Of a stretch of DNA of 64,000 nucleotides, positions 1 through 8,498 are shown piece after piece; the first letter of the stretch is position 1; each line of letters begins with the position of its first letter. A program made the position numbers and the translations under genes. The notes below the pieces were generated by a model. That model saw nothing but the letters and a program-made list of their open reading frames with translations. It was not told where the DNA came from and ran no database searches. Origin of the DNA: Mariniphaga sp041686935 (lineage in GTDB: Bacteria; Bacteroidota; Bacteroidia; Bacteroidales; Prolixibacteraceae); contig JAWLCW010000001.1 in the NCBI GenBank assembly GCA_041686935.1, forward strand, positions 248,001 to 312,000, in the 5' to 3' direction.

Positions 1-963
1 GGCTTTACACGAAAACATTAGTATTGCATCGGCTTCAGGAATAGTGGTTTTTAAACTTGAAATTTCATTGGTGGTATTTTCAACTAACTCAAAACCAGGG
101 GGTACTGAAAATTTCACCTTGGATCCCTGAGGTATGCCACCGCCAAATATCAAAGACCTGTTTTCGTTATCGGCCATCATTGGTGACCTCAAAACCACAT
201 TGCCGTTTTCCTTGGTCAATTGTAAAGGGTACTGGGCAAAGTTCATTGCAACTACTTCCGAACGGTTATCCACATATCCCTTAAATTCAAAATATTTGAT
301 AAAAACATCAACAGCGGGTTCATCATCAATTGTGTAAACTACGTTGCCTTCTGATTTTGTGATTGTTTTTTCTATGCCAATGCTGTCCCATCCACTGGTG
401 GCAAGGCCCTGTACATTAATTTTATCCCCATCAATAATCAATCCCATAATCGCATTTGAATATTCCCCGGCGGCGTTAAATACGAAAGTAGCTTTCATGG
501 TCAAATCATCGCCTGCTAGTCCTCCATACAATGGCATTTGAGGGGCTTTTTCAAATACCCCTTTGACTATTTGTTCGCCATCGATTGTAAGCCCGCTTGA
601 AACAACAATGAGCGAAGGATTATTGAAAATCTTTTGGGCATGATCAGCCAGGTTCGCGCAGGCTTCGTATGTGGAGCTGTGCGTAGTATCCTGCATCAAT
701 AACTGATAGTGGGTCTTTTTTATGTCCAAAAGCATGACAACGGTCGATTGTTCGGTCACTTCATCATCCAAAATCTCTCCGGCAGTAGTAGCACCAAAAA
801 TATCCACGTTTTGTGACGTGAAGAAGGTTATTAACTCATTCCTGTCTTGCACTATGGAACAGAACACAATGGCAAGAGTTGACGAAAAACCATCGCTGGT
901 AGCTTGCGAAAATTTTGATTTTATCTCATCAATATTTTCTCCAAAAATATTTTTTGCTTTCAT
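1..963 (-). CDS. FIST domain sensor protein (3' end outside window)
   Basis: An open frame of 321 codons starts at ATG 963 on the minus strand and runs off the left edge without a stop. The translation starts MKAKNIFGENIDEI and has the layout of FIST proteins: an N-terminal half with the segment IFGATTAGEILDDEV near residues 55-70, and a C-terminal half with PLYGGLAGDD and IFGGGIPQGS. FIST domains are known as predicted small-ligand or amino-acid sensing modules, often coupled to signalling proteins. There is no signal peptide or membrane segment, so it is probably cytoplasmic. It starts 10 bp after the stop of the PLP decarboxylase and is probably co-transcribed with it. I infer that it senses the substrate or product of that enzyme. 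Family assignment is fairly sure; the ligand is unknown. Confidence 0.8.
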   Translation of the reverse strand, partial: MKAKNIFGENIDEIKSKFSQATSDGFSSTLAIVFCSIVQDRNELITFFTSQNVDIFGATTAGEILDDEVTEQSTVVMLLDIKKTHYQLLMQDTTHSSTYEACANLADHAQKIFNNPSLIVVSSGLTIDGEQIVKGVFEKAPQMPLYGGLAGDDLTMKATFVFNAAGEYSNAIMGLIIDGDKINVQGLATSGWDSIGIEKTITKSEGNVVYTIDDEPAVDVFIKYFEFKGYVDNRSEVVAMNFAQYPLQLTKENGNVVLRSPMMADNENRSLIFGGGIPQGSKVKFSVPPGFELVENTTNEISSLKTTIPEADAILMFSCKA

Positions 964-973
964 AATTTATGAA

Positions 974-3226
974 TTAATTGGTTACTGATGTGGTTGTTCC
1001 GGATTTTACCTCTTCGGCAATTTCCGAAACATTTTTTGTGATAATTGATATTAACTGAGGAATAAATGAACCTTTAACTGTATTACTGAGCCAGGGATTC
1101 ATAATGGTGGATATAATAAAATTAATGGCTGCGTTGGGATCGGTTACCACACCCAGCCGCTGACGCAGGTTGTCTATCAGTAAATCTCCGTCTGACTCGC
1201 GGGTAAAAGCGGATGAGGTTACCACAATTTCGGTATTCCTTGTATTGTCCTCGTAGGGTTTATAGCTGAATTTCCTGTATATTTCATTATTGAAGTCGTT
1301 AACCTTCTGCATATCACTGTTTGGCGTACCATCGCTGTTGCAATAATTGTACAGGTATGTAACAATGGTTTGGTCGCCGCCCAGCAATTTAAATAATTTA
1401 AAAGCCTCGGGGTCGGCAAGTAGCTGCTCATTGGTTTTGTTTACAATTCTGTCTCTGATAAATTCATACTGCTGTTGCACTTTATCCGGGCTCAGACCTT
1501 GTTGTATGGCAGGAATGGGAATAAGCGGAACCACAAAAAAGGGAAGGTCGGCAATATTTAAACACACCAGGGCTGCATATAAACGTTTTGCATTAAAGAA
1601 ACATTCTGCGGTAAGCTTTCCATACCCATCCATATTGGGTCGTATCACCTTGTGGCTTAAATATACTGCTGCAGCTGCTGCTCCGGGTTTTGAGCCTTCT
1701 ACACCATACACACCAACTGTTGGGTCAACGCCACCGTGATATACTACCGGCGCAGTAAATGAAACGAGGTTTCGCATGGCAGAATTGCGGTAACATAACC
1801 CTCCGGCCGGGTATGGCACATAGCCTGATTTATGTGGATCAATGGTTATGGAATCGGCATGATGTAAAACTTTGTACTGATTGGTTACATATTCGCTCAT
1901 GGGCAGGGCTGCCATCCCGGCGTCGTCTATGTGTTTAAAAGAGTGTGGAGTGCTTTCATCACTGCTGTTCATCATCGTTTTGAAATACCCGCCCCAGGCA
2001 GCATCACCATGAATGGCAAATTCAAGGCCTTTTTCCCGGTATTCATCCCTCATGTTAAGAATATCGGCCAACGGATCTACGGCACTTTCTTCTGTTGTAC
2101 CAATTATTGCTACAACATTCAATAAGGGAATTTTCTTTTCCAAACAAAGATCAAGCGATTTTCGCAGTTGGTTTAAATCCATTCTTGCATTTAAATCAAC
2201 CGGAAGACTCCACATGTTTTCGGCGCCAATGCCTAAAATTGCAGCGCCTTTTGGCCATGAATAATGCCTGGTTCCGGAACAGATGGATACTGGAGATTCA
2301 CAAATGGAGGGTAAATATTTATGTAAAATCTGATGATACCCGATTTCCTGAACAGAATATTTTGAAATAGCCGTGTTAATTGTATCTGAATCAATGCCGT
2401 ACTGGGCATTTATCCGGTTGGGAATATCCAAAACATCATCAATGGACAGGTTAAGCACAGTCCAGTCGTTAAGAGTTGCAAGCGTTGCCATCGTTCCATT
2501 GGCAAGTTTTACCTTGAAATCTTTAATCTTTTGAAAAACAGGTTCTTTTTGTATGGCAGCACGTACACTTACCGGATAAAATTTTAAATTCCTCGCCATC
2601 CACAATCCTTCCAGGTTAGCCACTGAACCATCGCAGGTAATATGACCCCATCCTGTAATCCGGTTATCGGGCAATGGAGCTTCTGAAGAGTTTTGACCAA
2701 TAGGTTCTACTGCATAACCCAACATTTTGCATAAATCGTTACCGACATACATTTCCAGCAAAGTAGTTACAGGGGAAGCTTCTGCGGCTACATTATTCTG
2801 GTTGTAGAGCAAAGCTGCAAAATAACCCAGAATACCCGGCATGGTTGTATCCCACAACATGTGCCCAATGCTGCGCATACTGAAAAAAGTTCCCGATTCC
2901 TGCAATTGCAGAATGAGTTTATCAAGCTCATTTACCATTGTTTGCATGGTATTTTTAAATCCCGGGGTATTTTGTTTAGCTGAATCAATATAGTCCGGAT
3001 CATCCGGGTAATAATTTTTCCTAAATTGAATATTACCCTCAAGGGCACTGGTAAGCATCTTATGCAAAAACATGGCATTGCCGCCATGAGTGCCTAAAAA
3101 TAAGGCTTCAAGTGTTTCTGCGCCTGGGCCTTCCAAACCAATTTGCTTTTCTTCAGAAAGATTTTTATGCGCATGTAATAATTGCCGGGCAAATTGTTCT
3201 GCGTGATGTTTAGATACCTGATGCAT
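974..3226 (-). CDS. Group II PLP-dependent amino acid decarboxylase
   Basis: This 750-residue protein has the landmarks of group II pyridoxal-phosphate decarboxylases (glutamate, tyrosine, aspartate 1-decarboxylases). The cofactor-contacting HGDAAWGG is at about residues 406-413, and the Schiff-base lysine lies in DPHKSGYVPYPAGG (K466). A conserved CDGSVANLEGLW segment is at about 198-209. The DPHK-GYxPYPAG form resembles bacterial tyrosine decarboxylases, but the protein is longer than the roughly 620 residues usual for those, with extra sequence at both ends. It should remove the alpha-carboxyl group of an amino acid in the cytoplasm; the substrate cannot be told from sequence alone. ATG 3226 is the start. 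An NTF2-like gene lies upstream and a FIST gene 10 bp downstream on the same strand. No amino-acid/amine antiporter gene, the usual acid-resistance partner, is visible in the window. Confidence 0.85.
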   Translation of the reverse strand: MHQVSKHHAEQFARQLLHAHKNLSEEKQIGLEGPGAETLEALFLGTHGGNAMFLHKMLTSALEGNIQFRKNYYPDDPDYIDSAKQNTPGFKNTMQTMVNELDKLILQLQESGTFFSMRSIGHMLWDTTMPGILGYFAALLYNQNNVAAEASPVTTLLEMYVGNDLCKMLGYAVEPIGQNSSEAPLPDNRITGWGHITCDGSVANLEGLWMARNLKFYPVSVRAAIQKEPVFQKIKDFKVKLANGTMATLATLNDWTVLNLSIDDVLDIPNRINAQYGIDSDTINTAISKYSVQEIGYHQILHKYLPSICESPVSICSGTRHYSWPKGAAILGIGAENMWSLPVDLNARMDLNQLRKSLDLCLEKKIPLLNVVAIIGTTEESAVDPLADILNMRDEYREKGLEFAIHGDAAWGGYFKTMMNSSDESTPHSFKHIDDAGMAALPMSEYVTNQYKVLHHADSITIDPHKSGYVPYPAGGLCYRNSAMRNLVSFTAPVVYHGGVDPTVGVYGVEGSKPGAAAAAVYLSHKVIRPNMDGYGKLTAECFFNAKRLYAALVCLNIADLPFFVVPLIPIPAIQQGLSPDKVQQQYEFIRDRIVNKTNEQLLADPEAFKLFKLLGGDQTIVTYLYNYCNSDGTPNSDMQKVNDFNNEIYRKFSYKPYEDNTRNTEIVVTSSAFTRESDGDLLIDNLRQRLGVVTDPNAAINFIISTIMNPWLSNTVKGSFIPQLISIITKNVSEIAEEVKSGTTTSVTN

Positions 3227-3320
3227 GTTAAAAAAATTTAATGGTTTATAAATGAATGAGATAAGTTACGATTTCCTTGAATAACAAATTGATTATTACC
3301 GAAATCCGACAATAACAATT

Positions 3321-3728
3321 TTATGAGTTAGCCGGTAAATTCGAATTAAAACAATCTCTGAATATTTTCCATACGCCATCTTCCTGTTGCCAGAGTTGAA
3401 TCGATTTTCCAATATCCATATTTTTGCCACCCTGCTGGCTGAGTTTGTATTCGGTTTGAACACCAACAACACCAGTATTTCCATACACAATTGATGAGGT
3501 TACTTTATACTGTGTAAAACCCTGGCTAATGTATTCCTCCATGGTTGATTGAATATTCTTCCTTCCTTTTACTGACTCCCCGTTGGGAGCCATAAACTCT
3601 GCATCTTCCGTATAGCAATTGGAAACACCTGCCGCATCGGCATTGGCCATGGATTGTTCAAAAATACGGGTCGTCTTCTGAATGGCTTCCCGGGTTGAAT
3701 TTAAATTAGAATCGGTTGCTTTTTTCAT
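3321..3728 (-). CDS. SnoaL/DUF4440-like NTF2-fold protein
   Basis: This 135-residue protein has the small alpha+beta pattern of the NTF2-like superfamily (SnoaL/DUF4440). There is an N-terminal helix, then the segment CYTEDAEFMAPNGESVKGR (about 43-61), a helical stretch, and strands ending in LWQQEDGVWKIFRDCFNS. The motif of acidic residues before a proline-glycine turn and a final W-K-I-x-R-D strand is typical. Members are small enzymes or ligand-binding proteins, and no catalytic function can be assigned. It has no signal peptide. It lies 94 bp upstream of the PLP decarboxylase on the same strand, so co-transcription is possible but not shown. Confidence 0.75.
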   Translation of the reverse strand: MKKATDSNLNSTREAIQKTTRIFEQSMANADAAGVSNCYTEDAEFMAPNGESVKGRKNIQSTMEEYISQGFTQYKVTSSIVYGNTGVVGVQTEYKLSQQGGKNMDIGKSIQLWQQEDGVWKIFRDCFNSNLPANS

Positions 3729-4208
3729 GATACTTAATATTTATGTTTAATAATACTGTAGTAACTATAATCCAGATGTATTTTTTTCATTTTACTGAAC
3801 TTAAATTAAAATATTAAAAGGCGTATTAATCTTATATTGGAATATATATAGTTGATTTAATCTGATTGATCTCATTTTATTTACCTATTATGGAAACGAC
3901 TTGTAATTTTTTTTCAAAATCAATAACACACTATAAGTCAAATAGTTTAAACACACAAAAGAAAGTTGAAAATTATACAGATAGTGTGATTGCTTTTTTC
4001 ACAAAATTGAACTTTTGAACTTTTTTTAATAACATTTGATTACAACAAACGACGGGCTTTCTGTCGTGAATTTTGGCCTTATTTTTTGAAAAAACTTCAT
4101 TTGGTGCAATATGTAAAATAAAAAATACATTTTCTTTTTGTACTATGAACAATTAAAAATTTTCATATCTTCACCCCTGAGAAATATTTTTTACCTAAAT
4201 CAACAGTA
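3729..4208. other. AT-rich intergenic region between divergent genes
   Basis: About 480 bp separate the NTF2-like gene (minus) from the GH9 gene (plus). The stretch is rich in A/T runs. I see only a possible -7 box for the GH9 gene near its right end. A 42-codon ORF at 3890-4018 has low-complexity AT-driven composition and no recognisable features, and I do not count it as a gene. Confidence 0.6.
4166..4173 (+). promoter_or_regulatory. Possible -7 box of the GH9 gene
   Basis: TATCTTCA lies 35 bp before the GH9 start. It differs from the Bacteroidota consensus TAnnTTTG in its last two bases. The same variant precedes the outer-membrane gene at 9829. No good TTTG -33 element is found at the usual distance. 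Confidence 0.35.
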
Positions 4209-5843
4209 ATGAGAAGAGTAGTTTCGTCCCTGATTATTTTGTTAATCCTTTCATTTTCAGTTTTCGGACAATCGTTTCCTGTGCACCTGAACTCCATTGG
4301 GTTTTTGCCGGAGTATAAAAAAACGGCAGTCATTCCACACCAGTGTGAAACATTTAAAGTATTGAATACCGAAAACGGCAAAGAAGTTTTCTCCGGAAAA
4401 ATAACCGGTCCGGCATTTCAGGAAGATGTAAACCAGAATGTATGGACTGCCGATTTTTCGGCCCTGAAAACGCCTGGAAAATATTACCTGGAAGTGCCGG
4501 GTGTGGGAAAATCAGTTGAATTTGAAATTGCAGACGATATTTTCCATTTTGCTGCCAAAACCAGCTACCGCGCCTTTTATTTATGGCGTTGCGGTATGGC
4601 GGTTCGCGGTGAATACGATGGAAATATTTATGAAACCGAAGCCTGCCACCTGAACGACGGATATGAAGATTATATCGGAAATCCCGGCTCACAGCGCGAC
4701 GGCACCGGTGGCTGGCACGATGCCGGCGATCACGGCAAATACATTGTAAATGCCGGTGTTACAGTCGGCCTGCTGTTCTATGCCTGGGACCATTTTCAGG
4801 AAAACCTGGAAAAAATTGATTATAAACTACCCGAAACTGCTCCCGGCTTCCCTGAATTTCTGAAAGAGTTGAAATGGGAAACCGACTGGATTTTAAAAAT
4901 GCAGTACCCCGACGGCTCAGGCAGAGTTTCGCACAAACTCACCCGTACCAGCTTTTCCGGGTTTATTATGCCGCAAGACGACCATGAAAAACGGTATTTC
5001 ACCGAATGGAGTTCGGCTGCCACTGCCGACTTTGTAGCCATGATGGCCATGGCAGCACGCCATTTCGAACTTTACGACGCAGCTTATGCTAAGAAGTGCC
5101 TCGATGCCGCCTGGGTAAGCTACCGCTTTTTGCTGGAAAATCCGGAATATAAACGGTTTGTGCAGGGCGATTTTCGAACAGGGGGTTACCAGTCGCGCGA
5201 TGTGGACGACCGCCTGTGGGCTGCTGCCGAAATGTGGGAAACCACCGGCAACCCGCAATGCCTGGCCGACTTTGAAAAACGGGCTGCCGAAATGGATTTC
5301 GAAATAGACGAAAACTGGGACTGGAGCGATGTTTCCAACCTGGGCATGTTCACTTACGCACTTTCAAAAAGAGGAGGCAAAAACCCGGAAATTGCCGGAA
5401 CCATCCGGCAGAATATAATCGAAAACGCCGATGCTTTGGTGCAAAAAGCGCAGGAGGATGTATATAACCGTCCGCTGGCAGGGCGCTACTACTGGGGTTG
5501 CAACGGCACCGTTGCCCGCCAGACGGTAAACCTGCAGGTGGCTAACAAACTTCAGCCCAACAAAACCTACATTGAAACTGCGCTTGATGCTGTAAACCAT
5601 ATTTTCGGTCACAATTACTACAACCGTTCGTATGTAACCGGACTGGGCATTGACCCGCCCATGAATCCGCACGACCGGCGTTCGGGCGCCGACGGAATTG
5701 AAGCGCCGTGGCCCGGGTACATTGTAGGTGGCGGCCATTCAGCAACTGATTGGGTGGATGTGGAAGAGTCGTACAGCCACAACGAGGTGGCCATCAACTG
5801 GCAGGCTGCGCTGGTGTATGCACTTGCCGGGTTTGTGAGATAG
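4209..5843 (+). CDS. Glycoside hydrolase family 9 endoglucanase, secreted
   Basis: A 544-residue protein with a signal peptide (about 1-21, ending FSVFGQ). An N-terminal immunoglobulin-like CelD_N domain (about 22-108) is followed by a GH9 (alpha/alpha)6 barrel. The catalytic aspartate motif DAGDHGKY is at 171-178, the HDRRSGADG segment lies near 495, and the proton donor glutamate is in NEVAINWQ (E526). These are the diagnostic GH9 sites and all are present. The family cleaves beta-1,4-glucan chains by inversion. There is no carbohydrate-binding module or T9SS tail, so it probably acts in the periplasm or on the cell surface on oligosaccharides. No SusC/SusD pair is adjacent, so it is not in a polysaccharide utilisation locus here. 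Base use is more GC-rich than in the flanking spacer. Confidence 0.93.
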   Translation: MRRVVSSLIILLILSFSVFGQSFPVHLNSIGFLPEYKKTAVIPHQCETFKVLNTENGKEVFSGKITGPAFQEDVNQNVWTADFSALKTPGKYYLEVPGVGKSVEFEIADDIFHFAAKTSYRAFYLWRCGMAVRGEYDGNIYETEACHLNDGYEDYIGNPGSQRDGTGGWHDAGDHGKYIVNAGVTVGLLFYAWDHFQENLEKIDYKLPETAPGFPEFLKELKWETDWILKMQYPDGSGRVSHKLTRTSFSGFIMPQDDHEKRYFTEWSSAATADFVAMMAMAARHFELYDAAYAKKCLDAAWVSYRFLLENPEYKRFVQGDFRTGGYQSRDVDDRLWAAAEMWETTGNPQCLADFEKRAAEMDFEIDENWDWSDVSNLGMFTYALSKRGGKNPEIAGTIRQNIIENADALVQKAQEDVYNRPLAGRYYWGCNGTVARQTVNLQVANKLQPNKTYIETALDAVNHIFGHNYYNRSYVTGLGIDPPMNPHDRRSGADGIEAPWPGYIVGGGHSATDWVDVEESYSHNEVAINWQAALVYALAGFVR

Positions 5844-5899
5844 CCATGGTTATACAATACGCTGCTCTGATTTAGTTATGCATCTGATATCTAAATTTG

Positions 5900-5907
5900 T
5901 ATATTTG
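5900..5907 (+). promoter_or_regulatory. -7 box of the antitoxin gene
   Basis: TATATTTG matches the Bacteroidota -7 consensus TAnnTTTG exactly and lies 13 bp before ATG 5921. The transcript leader would be very short. Confidence 0.55.
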
Positions 5908-5920
5908 TGAAAAAAGAACA

Positions 5921-6061
5921 ATGACAACAGTAATTATTGATACACGCAGTAAGGAAGCAAAACGGCTGGTAGATTATCTGAAAACGGTAAAATACGTTAA
6001 AGTTATTGAAAACAGGGACGAAAAAACGGGGGAGTATGATCCCGATTTTGTTAAATGCTAA
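5921..6061 (+). CDS. Small antitoxin-like protein of a yoeB-type module
   Basis: A 46-codon ORF starts MTTVIIDTRSKEAKRLVDYL and ends at TAA 6059-6061. The pattern is a short strand, then a helix, then a charged acidic tail. This is what one expects of the small antitoxins found before Txe/YoeB toxins in Bacteroidota. It sits behind a consensus -7 box and 46 bp ahead of a yoeB-like toxin reading frame. It is intact although the toxin is broken. The antitoxin role is inferred from position and size only. Confidence 0.6.
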   Translation: MTTVIIDTRSKEAKRLVDYLKTVKYVKVIENRDEKTGEYDPDFVKC

Positions 6062-6107
6062 ACGAGCGAGAAAAACAACCTTCAGTAAAACTCGATGTTG
6101 ACAACTT

Positions 6108-6371
6108 ATGGAAGTAGAGTTTAAAACAGGGGCTTTGGCTGATATTGAATCCTGGAAACGTTCGGGTAACAAAAAAATTCAGCCAAAAATAACTGAATTA
6201 TAAAATTCGATTGCTTTAACACCTGAAAGTGGCATTGGAAAGCCTGAAAAATTAAGTAAAAATCTTTCAGGCTTTTGGTCACGAAGAATAAACCACGAAC
6301 ATCGTATTATTTATACCATTGATTTCGAGAAAAACAAAGTTATAATTTATTCACTAAAAGGACATTATTGA
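6108..6371 (+). pseudogene. Txe/YoeB-like toxin with in-frame stop codon
   Basis: Reading from ATG 6108 gives a YoeB/Txe-type mRNA interferase. The start is MEVEFKTGALADIESW, and the C-terminal part contains GIGKPEKLSKNLSGFWSRRI, HEHRIIYTID and a final KGHY. The catalytic landmarks of this RelE-fold family (Glu in the GKPE region, an Arg in WSRRI, and the C-terminal His-Tyr) are all present. Codon 32 is TAA at 6201-6203, exactly where a helix should continue; without it the frame is open for all 88 codons. This is a clean nonsense inactivation, or a sequencing error. Preservation of the rest suggests that it is recent. The antitoxin gene upstream is intact. Confidence 0.75.
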
Positions 6372-6375
6372 GGAT

Positions 6376-7908
6376 TTAATTCTGTATTCTTTTAATTGCT
6401 GTTTCAATCCTGTGAATGGTTTCCTCTTTTCCCAGAATTTCACAGATTTTGAATAAATCGGGGCCCATGTTACCACCAACCAAACAGAGGCGCAAAGAAT
6501 TCATGATGGCTCCAAAACCCCAGCCTTTTTCGTTCAAAAAAGCAGAAAAGGCTTCTTTTATTTTTTCAGCTTTCCACATGTCAACAGTTTCAAACAATGC
6601 TGTAATGGCATAAAGTTGTTCGGGAGTGTCTTCCTTCCAGCGTTTTTTTACCGTTTTTTCGTCGTAAGAGGCGGGTGCTTCAAAAAAGTAGCTGCCCTGT
6701 TCCCACAGGTCGGAAACGAATTCGCAACGTTCCTTGATTTCGGCAACCACAGTAAGCATTTTTTCTGTTGAAGCAGAAATACCCTTTTTTTCCAAAACGG
6801 GTTCAAACAGTTGGGCCAGTTGCTCATCTGTTTTTTGCTGAAAATAATGCCGGTTGAACCATTTGGCTTTTTCAGGGTCGAACCGCGAACCTGATTTTAC
6901 TACCCTTTCAAGACTGAATAGCTGTGTCAGTTCTTCCATCGAAAAGAATTCCTTCTCCGTTCCGGGATTCCATCCCAGCAAAGCAAGCATATTCATGAAA
7001 GCTTCGGGGAAGTAACCGTCTTCGCGATAGCCACGGAACATTTCGCCGGTGGCAGGGTCTTTCCATTGCAGTGGGAAAACCGGGAATCCCATTTTATCGC
7101 CGTCACGTTTGCTGAGTTTGCCTTTGCCCTGCGGTTTCAGAATGAGTGGCAGGTGGGCAAATTGCGGTTTAGTTTCTTCCCAGCCCAATGCGCGGTACAA
7201 CAACACGTGTAACGGCATAGACGATAACCACTCTTCGCCGCGGATAACGTGGGTAATTTCCATCAGGTGGTCGTCCACTACATTGGCCAGGTGATAGGTT
7301 GGCATGCCGTCGGATTTAAACAGCACTTTGTCGTCGAGGCTTTTGGTGGTATTGAACGTTACGCTTCCGCGGATTATGTCGTTTTCAGTAACATCTTCAT
7401 CTTGGGGCATTTTAAACCGGATAACGTACGCTTCGCCCGCAGTCATTTTTTGCTTCACTTCTGCTTCGGAAAGGTTCAGAGAGTTGTTCAGCTTTTCGCG
7501 GGTACCAATGCCGTAAGAGAAGGTTTCCTTTTTCGATTCAGCGTCGGTCCGCAGTTTTTCAATCTCTTCGGGCGTGTCGAAAGCGATGTAGGCCCAACCC
7601 GATTTTACGAGCTGGTCGGCATAATTTTTATACAACTCTTTGCGTTCGCTTTGCCGGTACGGACCAAATTCTCCTCCCATTCCGGGACCTTCGTCGGGAT
7701 GTAGCCCGCACCATTTAAGACTTTCCACGATATATTCCTCGGCGCCGGGCACAAACCGGCTCTGGTCGGTGTCTTCAATACGGAGGATAAAATCGCCGCC
7801 GTGTTTTTTGGCAAAAAGGTAGTTAAACAGTGCGGTGCGCACGCCACCCATGTGCAGCGGCCCGGTTGGACTTGGGGCAAATCGTACCCGTATTTTCTGG
7901 TTGCTCAT
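6376..7908 (-). CDS. gltX: Glutamyl-tRNA synthetase
   Basis: A 510-residue class Ib aminoacyl-tRNA synthetase. The HIGH-type motif is HMGG at 19-22 inside APSPTGPLHMGGVRTALFNY. The KMSKS-type loop is KLSKR at 264-268. After the loop comes the insert typical of Bacteroidota enzymes (FPLQWKDP...MFRGYREDGYFPEA), then the helical anticodon-binding C-terminal domain. It charges tRNA-Glu in the cytoplasm. The product also feeds the HemA reaction encoded at 55613. The stop lies 4 bp from the convergent broken toxin gene. A consensus -7 box at 7932-7939 supports ATG 7908 as start. Confidence 0.97.
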   Translation of the reverse strand: MSNQKIRVRFAPSPTGPLHMGGVRTALFNYLFAKKHGGDFILRIEDTDQSRFVPGAEEYIVESLKWCGLHPDEGPGMGGEFGPYRQSERKELYKNYADQLVKSGWAYIAFDTPEEIEKLRTDAESKKETFSYGIGTREKLNNSLNLSEAEVKQKMTAGEAYVIRFKMPQDEDVTENDIIRGSVTFNTTKSLDDKVLFKSDGMPTYHLANVVDDHLMEITHVIRGEEWLSSMPLHVLLYRALGWEETKPQFAHLPLILKPQGKGKLSKRDGDKMGFPVFPLQWKDPATGEMFRGYREDGYFPEAFMNMLALLGWNPGTEKEFFSMEELTQLFSLERVVKSGSRFDPEKAKWFNRHYFQQKTDEQLAQLFEPVLEKKGISASTEKMLTVVAEIKERCEFVSDLWEQGSYFFEAPASYDEKTVKKRWKEDTPEQLYAITALFETVDMWKAEKIKEAFSAFLNEKGWGFGAIMNSLRLCLVGGNMGPDLFKICEILGKEETIHRIETAIKRIQN

Positions 7909-7931
7909 TGTTCTCTTTTTGAAATTCAGTG

Positions 7932-7939
7932 CAAAGATA
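7932..7939 (-). promoter_or_regulatory. -7 box of gltX
   Basis: Read on the minus strand this is TATCTTTG, an exact match to TAnnTTTG, 23 bp before the gltX start codon. Confidence 0.6.
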
Positions 7940-7973
7940 GGGGAAATTAAAAATACACTTCTTTTAATATAAA

Positions 7974-8168
7974 CTAGTTTTTGGGAGGAGGCGGAATATC
8001 CAGTTGTTTACAAATTAATTCACATAGATAATCATCTAAATCGGGATGTCGGGGAATCACGGTTCTTTTTCCATTGGCCGTGTTTTGGTATTTATCGTGT
8101 TTTTTACCATGTTTGATAAAACCACAGTTATGCTGATTCAGGTATTTTATAAATTTTTTACGTTTCAT
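7974..8168 (-). CDS. hicA: HicA-family mRNA interferase toxin
   Basis: A 64-residue protein with the HicA (YcfA-like) double-stranded RNA-binding fold. It has the pattern KYLNQHNCGFIKHGKKHDKY with the GF-x-x-x-x-G-K-H core and catalytic histidine, then a basic VIPRHPDLDDYLCELICKQL segment with the family's P-x-H-x-D element. Members cleave mRNA and are held inactive by HicB. It starts 3 bp after the stop of the partner gene, so the order is antitoxin-toxin, the reverse of the common hicA-hicB order. The frame is intact, so the module may be active. Confidence 0.85.
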   Translation of the reverse strand: MKRKKFIKYLNQHNCGFIKHGKKHDKYQNTANGKRTVIPRHPDLDDYLCELICKQLDIPPPPKN

Positions 8169-8171
8169 GGG

Positions 8172-8381
8172 CTACACAAAGTTCAACTCTTCTTCAGCGA
8201 TCATATCACCCATAGGATTATACTGTTCACGTAAATCTTCAAAATAAAGCTCCAGAGCATCTAAAATATTTTCTTTTAGCTCCTTCATGTCTTTTCCCTG
8301 GGTAAATACTTCCGGAATTTCTTTCAACTGACCCACCAAATAACCGCTTTTCCCTTGTTTTATAACCATTGTAAGTCTCAT
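8172..8381 (-). CDS. hicB: HicB-family antitoxin
   Basis: A 69-residue protein from ATG 8381, starting MRLTMVIKQGKSGYLVGQL, followed by IPEVFTQGKDMKELKENILDA. This is the degenerate RNase H-like fold of HicB: two strands, a P-E-x-x-T-Q-G turn, and the K-E-L-x-E-N-I-L-D-A helix. There is no separate DNA-binding C-terminal domain; the tail is short and acidic. It binds and neutralises the HicA encoded 3 bp downstream. A much longer frame continues upstream of ATG 8381, but it runs through the promoter and overlaps the U32 gene, so I reject that start. A TATTTTTG box is at 8399-8406. Confidence 0.85.
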   Translation of the reverse strand: MRLTMVIKQGKSGYLVGQLKEIPEVFTQGKDMKELKENILDALELYFEDLREQYNPMGDMIAEEELNFV

Positions 8382-8398
8382 AATTACAAGCTTTTTTA

Positions 8399-8406
8399 CA
8401 AAAATA
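8399..8406 (-). promoter_or_regulatory. -7 box of hicBA
   Basis: On the minus strand this is TATTTTTG (TAnnTTTG), 17 bp before the hicB start. It lies back to back with the promoter of the U32 gene at 8470. Confidence 0.45.
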
Positions 8407-8469
8407 ATCAATTCTGTTTTGAAATTCCGTGCCAGTGATGAAAAAACACTACCTCTTTTCAAAATATTA

Positions 8470-8477
8470 TACCTTTG
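8470..8477 (+). promoter_or_regulatory. -7 box of the U32 peptidase gene
   Basis: TACCTTTG, an exact match to TAnnTTTG, lies 21 bp before ATG 8499. The TTG at 8475 falls inside this box, which argues against the longer start. Confidence 0.6.
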
Positions 8478-8498
8478 TGGCCTCAAAATTTGAAAAAT

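Noticed and set aside
1347..1739. A 130-codon plus-strand frame inside the decarboxylase gene
   Set aside because: Antisense shadow of a gene with conserved motifs; no independent start signals.
3983..4001. TGTGA...TCACA, a CRP-like half-site pair
   Set aside because: The spacer is 9 bp, not the 6 bp of CRP sites, and the sequence is within AT-rich DNA where such pairs are frequent.
3890..4018. A 42-codon plus-strand ORF in the spacer before the GH9 gene
   Set aside because: Low-complexity AT-rich translation, no promoter box and no recognisable feature.
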